Shown piece by piece: positions 57,039 through 64,000 of a DNA stretch of 64,000 bases. Source of the stretch: Apium graveolens (taxonomy: Eukaryota > Streptophyta > Magnoliopsida > Apiales > Apiaceae); NCBI RefSeq assembly GCF_009905375.1, contig NC_133652.1:121417797-121481796 (forward strand). Direction: 5' to 3'. The position numbers were made by a program, and so were the translations under genes. Numbering within the stretch: position 1 is the stretch's first letter; every line of letters begins with the position of its first letter. The notes beneath the pieces are model-generated. The model made no database searches. It saw only the letters and a list, made by a program, of their open reading frames with translations, and was not told the DNA's origin.

Positions 57039-59347
57039 ATGTTTGAACAAGCAAAAATACCAGACCCTCAAGAACCTGCAAAGGCTCAACCCATTTATAA
57101 CACCAGTAGATATGAAACCATCAAGGTTCCTTTGCTCAGGGTGTCTGAGTACCCTGTATGGAGTGTGAAGATGGCCATATTTCTGGAAGCTACAGATCCA
57201 GAATATTTAGACAGAATTAATGATGGTCCACACAAGCCCACAAAGCTTTATGTTGCAGTTGGGAATGAGCCACAAAGGATGATTCCCAAAGAAAAGAGAG
57301 AATACACCACTGAAGACATTTTTTCACGAGGCAAGGATGCAAAAGTAAAACACTTGCTTCATAGTGCACTTGACAATTTCATGTCAAATAGGGTGATTGG
57401 ATGCAAGAATGCAAAAGAAATCTGGGATGCATTGGAAGTGAGATGTCAAGGAACCAATGCTATCAAAAAGAACAGGAAGACAATACTCACACAGGAGTAT
57501 GAGCACTTTGACTCAAAATATGATGAGTCACTAACTGATGCATATGATAGATTCACAAAGCTGTTGAATGATCTGTCACTAGTGGATAAGGAATATGATA
57601 CAGAAGATTCAAATCTGAAATTCCTACTAGCTCTTCCTGAAAAGTGGGATTTGAAAGCTACTACAATAATAGACAACTATGAACTTGCTGATATGTCTCT
57701 TGATGAAATCTATGGGATGCTCAAGACTCATGAAATTGAGATGGAGAAAAGAAAGAAGAGGCATGGAGGGAAGTCTAAGACAGTTGCTTTAAAGGCTGAA
57801 GAAAAGCCAATTGTCTCTAGGAAGGAAAAAGGAAAGGCTCTCATCATACAGTCTGATTCAGAGTCATCAGATTCTGATGATGATGATTCAGAACCTGAAA
57901 ATTTATCTGAAGTGGATGTTGATGCAGAGATGATGCAACTGTGTGCTCTTATGGTGAAGGGTATCACAAAGATAGCCTACAAGAAATTCAGAAAGGGTAA
58001 AAAGTTTTCCAGGAAAGATGGAAGTTCTGACAAGAAAGGGTTCAGAAAGTCTGAAGGCATAAGAGGAAAGTCTGATAGAGGAGACAACTCAAATGTCAAA
58101 TGCTACAATTATGGTAAAAGAGGCCACATCTCTCCTGATTGCAAGAAAGGAAAAGGTGATAAAGGCCAGGCACTTATCACAAAGAAGAAAAAATGGGCAG
58201 ACACTTCAGAATCTGAAGAAGAGGTGAACTATGCCTTAATGGCAAATGCTGATAGTAGTTCTGATGCTGTTAAACTAGAGGTACCTCTATCAACTCTTAC
58301 TTTTGATACAGATGATATTACTGAGTTGAGATTATTTCTGAAAAACATTTATATTAGCTATAGAGATCAGACTTTAGAGAATGAAAGATTAAAATCTGAA
58401 AATCTAAAGTACAAAAATTGAAATAGCTATCTTGAAGAAGAGTTAGTCCACCAGAACACAACTCAGACAGAGAGAGATAATGTTGTGTATGTTAAGAATG
58501 AATTGCTTAACCAAAATGATTATCTAAAATCTGAATTAGAAAAAGAAAGAGAAATCATCAGGACTTGGACTAACTCAGGCAAAACAACTCAGAATATTCT
58601 AAGTAGTGGAAACTGGAGAGAGGGGTTAGGTTATAAAGATGGAAAAAGTGAGAAAGGGACTTTGCCAATTAAGCCAAAGGTAAATCCTGTTAAATTTGTT
58701 GCAAAAATTGTTGTGTCTGATTCTGAAAAGGTGAAAGACTCTAAGACAAAAGTCAAAGAAAAGTCAACTTCTAACAAATTAAAACAGGACAAACCAGCTG
58801 TAGTAAACATAGGCTTAATAACAAAGAAGCAGCTTAAGTATAAGCTGAAAGAGATTAAAAATGTGAACAAGGTAAAGGAAGTTAGGAAAAATAGGAATGG
58901 AAAGGAAGATGTGAATAAAAGTAATAATTATATGCCTGTTCCTAATGCTCCTAGAAAGAAATGTTATAATTGTTGAAACTCTAACCATCTTGCTTCTCTT
59001 TACAGGAAAAATAAAGATATAAACTCTTTACCTCCTAGATCAGGAGTTAAGAGTCAGTCTGTTAGGTTTAAACCACAAAATCCTTGTTTTGATTGTGGTA
59101 GTTTATGGCATTCTATTTATACTTGTAAGGAATATCATAGTTTATATTATGATTTTATGAAATAAAACATTCTTTAAAGAAAGTTAGTGTAATTCCTTCT
59201 AGCGTAAATTCTGTTGCAAAGTCTAATATAAAGTCTGATAAAAAACATGTTAGCATAAACTCTGAAACAAAATCCGCTGCAATTGCTAGAAAACTTAACA
59301 AGGCCAAAGGATCCAAGCAAGTATGGGTCCTTAAAACTAATCAATAG
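57039..59347 (+). pseudogene. B5 gag, decayed
   Basis: The ATG is at 57039. The UBN2-type domain is intact over about residues 30-240. Then comes an acidic Ser/Asp stretch and the MMQLCALMVKGITKIAYKKF region that is deleted in B2. Knuckles are CYNYGKRGHISPDC (second Cys is Tyr), a second one broken by TGA at 58974, and CFDCGSLWHSIYTC. Other breaks are TGA at 58419 and a frame change near 59150. It ends WVLKTNQ and TAG at 59345-59347. Confidence 0.92.
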
Positions 59348-59365
59348 TGGTCTTTGTGATTGCAG

Positions 59366-60842
59366 GGCAACAAGAAAAACATCCTGGTTCTGGATAGTGG
59401 ATGTTCAGGACATATGACTGGAATAAAGCCCTGTTATCAGACTTTATGGAAAAAGCTGGCCCAGGAGTTTATTATGGAGATGGCAACATGGGAAAGACTC
59501 TGGGATATGGCAATATCAATCTTGGGAATGTCATAATTGAAGCAGTAGCTCTTGTCTCAGGACTTAAACACAATCTGCTAAGTGTGAGTCAAATCTGTGA
59601 CAGAGGTTATCTTGTGGATTTCTTTGAAGAACACTGTGAAGTTGTAAGTAATTCTACAGGCAAAGTGGTTCTGAAATGTTACAGACATGGTAACATATAT
59701 GAAGCCAGACTATCAACAAATTCTGATGGTTCTGCAATCTGTCTGTTAAGCAGAGCATCAATTGAAGAAAGCTGGAATTGGCACAAGAGACTCTCTCATT
59801 TAAATTTCAATAACATAAATGAGCTAGTAAAGAAAGATCTTGTGAGAGGGCTGCCAAAATCTATATTTGCTCCTGATGGTCTTGGTGACTCATGTCAAAA
59901 GGCAAAACAAAGAAAAACTTCATTCAAGAGCAAAACTGAATTCTCAATTCTTGAGCCTTATCACTTACTGCATGTTGATCTATTTGGTCCAGTCAATGTC
60001 ATGTCTATTGCAAATAAGAAATATGTTATGGTTATAGTGGATGAGTTCACAAGATACACTTGGGTGTATTTCTTGCACAAGAAGAATGAAACTGCTTCTA
60101 CTCTAACTGATCATGTCAGACATCTGGATAAGTTAGTCAAAGATTCTGTTAAAATAATAAGAAGTGATAATGGCACTGAGTTCAAGAATTCAATCATGGA
60201 AAAATTCTGCAAAGAGCAAGGAATAAAGCAGGAATTTTCTGCACCCGGAACTCCACAGCAGAATGGAGTTGTAGAAAGAAAGAACAGAACTCTTATTGAA
60301 GCTACATGAACTATGCTTGATGAAGCAAAGCTACCAACCTATTTTTGGGCTGAAGCTGTGCAGACTGCTTGTTTTACACATAATGCTACTCTAATAAACA
60401 AGCATGGAAAAACGCCATATGAGATGGTGAGGAAAAAGAAGCCAAATCTGAAATACTTTCATGTATTTGGATGCAAGTGTTTTGTTCTTAAGACTCATCC
60501 TGAACAACTGTTAAAATTTGATCTAAAAGTTGATGAAGGAATTTTTGTTGGATATCCACATTCCAAAAAAGCCTTCAGAGTCTACAATTTAAGAACAAGG
60601 GTTGTCATGGAATCTATCAATGTATCTTTTGATGATAAAAATATTACTGGACTTGAAGATTTCAATGATCATGATCAGCTGAGATTTGAAAATGAAGATG
60701 TAAATTCAGATTTTGTAAATTCTGATGACCTAAATCCTAATCCTGTAAGTTCTAATGGATTAAATTCTGATGTCATTGAAAATGTGGTAACTGCTCCAAA
60801 GGAAAATGCACCTATTCAGGGGGAGCAAGATGATGATCATAC
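59366..60842 (+). pseudogene. B5 pol fragment (protease-integrase)
   Basis: It begins after [21 protein letters not shown] is followed by a one-base loss near 59420. Integrase HHCC runs about 59780-59915, where one Cys is intact and GLCD has become GLGD. The DDE core has [16 protein letters not shown] and QNGVVERKN, with a stop TGA at 60307 (fits CGA to TGA). The Asn/Asp-rich linker is cut at 60842 by B6. Confidence 0.92.
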
Positions 60843-62504
60843 TGTTGGATTTTTAATCGCAGTGGGGCGTGGCAAAACACTTTTACACACACAAAATCCA
60901 AATAAAAGCATATAAATCGTGAATAAAAATTCGAGGGATCGAATCTAACCTTTAAAAATAATTCGGAGACAACGATCAGAGATCCTTAGCAGTTGCTCCT
61001 CAAGTGTGAAGCACTCCACCGGTATCCACCAAGAAAATGACTTTTAGGAGGAGGAGGAGGTGGAGATAATTTGGTTTTCTGAAACTTTTGGGTTTCTTGG
61101 GTTAGAATAAAATAGGGTCTATAATAGTGTATTTATAGGCAAAATTTTCAGCTGAAATTTTCCCATAAATAATATTATTATTATCCCATTTATTATTCTC
61201 ATTAATAATTAAAACACCTTTTAATTATTAATTCTTTTTCTAAACACTTTAGAAATAATTCCCTCTCTTGATTTAATTTCCAAAAATTAAATCCTTTAAT
61301 TAATAATATTAAGAACTTTTTTTAATTAATTTATAATCAATTAAATCTCATTTAATTAATTATTAAATTTGCCAATTAATTATTTATTTCACAAATAAAT
61401 AATTATTAGTCATTATTAATTAATTCCTCCACCAATAAATCATTCTCTTTTTATGGTGTGACCCTGTAGGTTCAATATTAAGCCGGTAGTAGAAATAAAT
61501 AATAATAAAACTATTTTATCATTATTTATATAAATTCTCTAATTTATTAAATATGATTAATTAATTAATCACATTTATTCTACATCGTGAGTGATGCTTT
61601 TCAACATATCGCGACTATCCGGATAATATGAATTCACTGCTTAGAATACCAAGAACCTGTCAGTGAATAGTTACCGTACAATAAACTCCTTCTACCCTAC
61701 AATGTCCCGATTAAATACAAGGCATGGATCTCGTGTCAAGCCTATCTAATTCAATCACTTTGCTTACCATTTACTATGCGTAGTTCTATGCAAATTAGAA
61801 ACTCCTTTCTAATTTCATTTACTCTGGCCAGAGATTCCTGAACTAGCATAAGTGGATCAGCCTTGAACATTCGCTTCCTTCACTGGAAGGGGTAGATCCT
61901 TTATTGATCATACACTATCTTCGTGTACAAATTCCTATACCTAGAAGAGCCCTAATAATTGTCCCTAGAGACTAAGAACTAAACCAAAGCATAGTTCAGT
62001 GTACACAAGATGACTATGATGACCTCAAGTCTAAGGATACTTGTACAACTATCACTAAGCGAACAACTGCTGACACGTGAGTGAACTCCATCAGTTGTTC
62101 AGCTGGGCGAGTCATGTTCAGTGAACTTATTCCATAATAAGCACCTACATACTAGCTATAGTGTCACCACACAAATGTCTATGAGAACAGACATCCTTCA
62201 TAATGAAGCAAGCATAGTATGTACCGATCTTTGCGGATTATTAATTACCAGTTAGTAATCCTATGACCAGGAACCATTTAAGTTTAGAATTATCATCTTT
62301 TTAGGTCTCACTATTATGATCTCATCATAATCCATAAAAAGCTTTACTCTAAACTATGGTATATCTTATTTAAACACTTAAATAGATAAAGCCCGTAATA
62401 AAAACAAAACAAGTCTTTATTAATATCAATGAAATCAAAACAGATTACATAAAAGTTATTCCTAAATCCTAATACACGATTGGACTTAGGACATATTCCT
62501 TTCA
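60843..62504 (-). repeat. B6 3' LTR
   Basis: On the minus strand it starts TGAAAGGAATATGTCC after the polypurine tract and ends AAAAATCCAACA at 60843, about 1.66 kb. It includes AT-rich blocks at 61150-61600 and no gene. The five bases before it (CATAC, 60838-60842) would be one target duplication copy. Confidence 0.85.
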
Positions 62505-62520
62505 ATCTCCCACTTGTACT
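62505..62520 (-). other. B6 polypurine tract
   Basis: On the minus strand AGTACAAGTGGGAGAT directly precedes the LTR, a layout typical of plant copia. Confidence 0.85.
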
Positions 62521-62524
62521 AAAG

Positions 62525-64000
62525 TCAATCACTCTGGTATCTAATACCCATCTCATCTTTATGACGATCAAAGTGACTTTCAAAAAGTAGCTTTGTGAGT
62601 GGGTCTGCTATGTTGTTATGTGTGTCAACTCTAATTCAATACAATACAAGAAATGTTACCGCGCTCCCACTAACCCTTTTGTGGACGCATGGTTCATCTA
62701 CGTTTTCGATAAAATCAAACTCTTTGATTATCTCATCAAAACGAATGTTCCATCTTTCGAGAAGCTTGCTTTAAACCACATTAATCGCAATCAAAATCCG
62801 AACTGATTTTAACAGGGCTTCATGTAAAAAGTTTCATCAAAGTCAATCCATTGCCTTTGTTTGAATCCTTTTCCCAAAAGCCTGGCCTTTTAGGTCTCCA
62901 CCTGGCCATCTGCTATAATCTATCTTTTGTATACCGTATACATAGATTCCATTCTGGATTTCATGGCACTATGCCATTTCTCTGAGTCAACACTACTCAT
63001 AGCCTCATTATAGGTCACAGGGTCGTCATCATCAAATGATTGACAACTCATTGTCATTCTCAATGACAAGGCCATATTACCTCTCAGGTTGGCGAGACAC
63101 TCTCCTTGACCTATGAATGGGCTGTTCCACAAAAGGTTGTTCAGTCAGAACAGGTGTTTCCACTTGATCCGTAGTAGTTTGTGCTTCTTGAACTTCATCA
63201 AGTTCAATTTTGCTCCCACTGTTTCCTTCAAGGATAAACTCCTTTTCCAAGAAGGTAGCATGTCTGGAGACAAACACCTGATGATCGGTGTAAAAGTGAT
63301 ACCCTAAAATCTCTTTAGGATATCCCACAAAACTACATTTTACGGATCGAGATTCCAGCTTATCTGGGTCAACTTACTTGACATAAGCTGGACATCCCCA
63401 AATCTTAACGTGTTTAAGACTCGGTTTCCTTTCTTTCCATATCTCATACGAAGTTTGAGGAACAGATTTGGAAGGCACCTTATTCAGTAAATATGCTGAG
63501 GTTTCCAATGCGTAACCCCATAGGAATACTGGAAGATTTGCATAGCTCATCATGGACCGAACTATGTTTAACAGAGTTCGATTTCTCTTTTCAGATACCA
63601 ATCTGTAGGAGTCCACTGGGAGACTATACCATTTACTTTGAGATAATCTAGAAACACTCCATCAAAGTATTCACCACCTCGATCTGATCGAAGAGTCATG
63701 ATACTATGTTTGGTTGTTTCTCCACTTCATACTTATATTCTTTGAACTTTTCAAAGGCCTCAGACTTGTGTTTCATCAAACACATATCCGAATCTAGATC
63801 TATTATCTATGAGAGTAATGAAGTATGAAAATCCACCTATGGCTTGCTTAGACATTGGTGCACATACATCTGTGTGTACCATTCCTAGCAAATTTGCAGT
63901 CCTCTCTCCATGTCTACTAAATGGAGACTGCAATGCCACTATAAAGTGAGATTTTCATCATCCCTTTTCTTTTACTAGTTTGTTCAATCTGAAATAAATT
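62525..64000 (-). pseudogene. B6 pol (INT-RT-RH remnants), minus strand
   Basis: Reading leftward from the window edge: integrase core with HTDVCAPM near 63860 and LRSDRGGEYFDG near 63690, then VSEKRNRTLL and WGCPAYVK to 63374. The linker has KIELDEVQEAQ (63328-63077). The RT start is WHSAMKSRMESMYTVYK (near 62930), then a short IDFDETF piece. A large deletion follows, then RT residues WNIRFDEIIKEFDFIENVDE near 62740-62680. Another deletion precedes the RNase H end THNNIADPLTK near 62600. The catalytic RT motif is missing. Stops and frame changes are frequent. Confidence 0.85.

Larger units (their letters stand above)
56409..60842 (+). mobile_element. Ty1/copia SIRE-like element B5, 5' part
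   Basis: LTR, primer site, gag, protease, integrase and the start of the INT-RT linker are present. RT onward is missing because B6 is inserted at 60843. LTR and proteins are homologous to B2 (same family or close subfamily). B5 probably inserted into B4. Confidence 0.92.
60843..64000 (-). mobile_element. Ty1/copia element B6 of another lineage, minus strand
   Basis: The 3' LTR lies at 60843-62504, with the polypurine tract and pol reading leftwards from the window end. It inserts into B5; its 5' half is outside the window. Protein style (SEKRNRTLLNIVRSMMSYA, EILGYHFYTDHQVFVSRHA) differs from the SIRE-like copies. I cannot assign the lineage. Confidence 0.9.

Noticed and set aside
60843..62504. 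Possible organelle-derived or host promoter sequence left of B6 pol
   Set aside because: The polypurine tract and TG...CA ends identify it as the B6 LTR.

Overview
The window looks like intergenic DNA of a repeat-rich flowering plant, very probably a eudicot. Every stretch that can be interpreted is LTR retrotransposon, and I found no host gene, tRNA, rRNA, CRISPR array or bacterial feature. The primer-binding sites match plant initiator tRNA-Met (TGGTATCAGAGC). The Ty3/gypsy copies look like Tekay/Del chromoviruses. Most Ty1/copia copies look like the SIRE (Sirevirus) lineage, with a large extra ORF after pol. I suspect an asterid, possibly Apiaceae, but that is a weak guess.

Layout. The window is a stack of insertions into an old copia element here called B3. 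Left part: gypsy A1 (1-33417, left end outside the window) sits in the B3 5' LTR. A1's own 3' LTR was hit by copia B1 (9116-30557, target duplication CCAAG at both sides), and B1's gag was hit by gypsy A2 (11163-20587). This gives four levels: B3 > A1 > B1 > A2. B3 resumes at 33418 with the end of its 5' LTR, a primer-binding site and the start of gag.

Middle part: B3 gag is split after 34125 by an approximately 4.1 kb gypsy solo LTR, minus strand (34126-52729, duplication CAGCC). That solo LTR was itself hit by a copia solo LTR (34136-35460, duplication CGAC[C/T]) and by a complete 13.2 kb Sirevirus-like element B2 (38589-51767, duplication TAGCC). B3 gag resumes at 52735 and runs into protease, ending at 55052.

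Right part: a minus-strand copia gag fragment B4 (55053-56408), a plus-strand copia B5 of the same family as B2 (56409-60842), and a minus-strand copia B6 of another lineage (60843 to the window end).

How the genes work together. In each element LTR promoters drive gag-pol, and tRNA-Met primes reverse transcription. Gag packages RNA; protease, RT-RNase H and integrase copy and insert it. Almost all copies carry stops and frameshifts and are presumably dead or mobilised in trans. The exceptions with open frames are the A2 leader ORF (11530-12042) and a small B2 ORF (46317-46559). A2 gag-pol is interrupted by a single stop.

Most notable signals: (1) family-specific short motifs scattered in both orientations through LTRs, spacers and low-complexity coding linkers of the Sirevirus-like elements; (2) TATA-like boxes with CT-rich leaders in front of the post-pol ORFs, including a small 80-aa cistron; (3) a gag/pol boundary conserved in four copia copies, consisting of a stop followed 16-20 nt later by a splice-acceptor-like AG and then protease; (4) a leader ORF ahead of gag in both gypsy elements; (5) internal GGGGGAG polypurine tracts at recurring positions.
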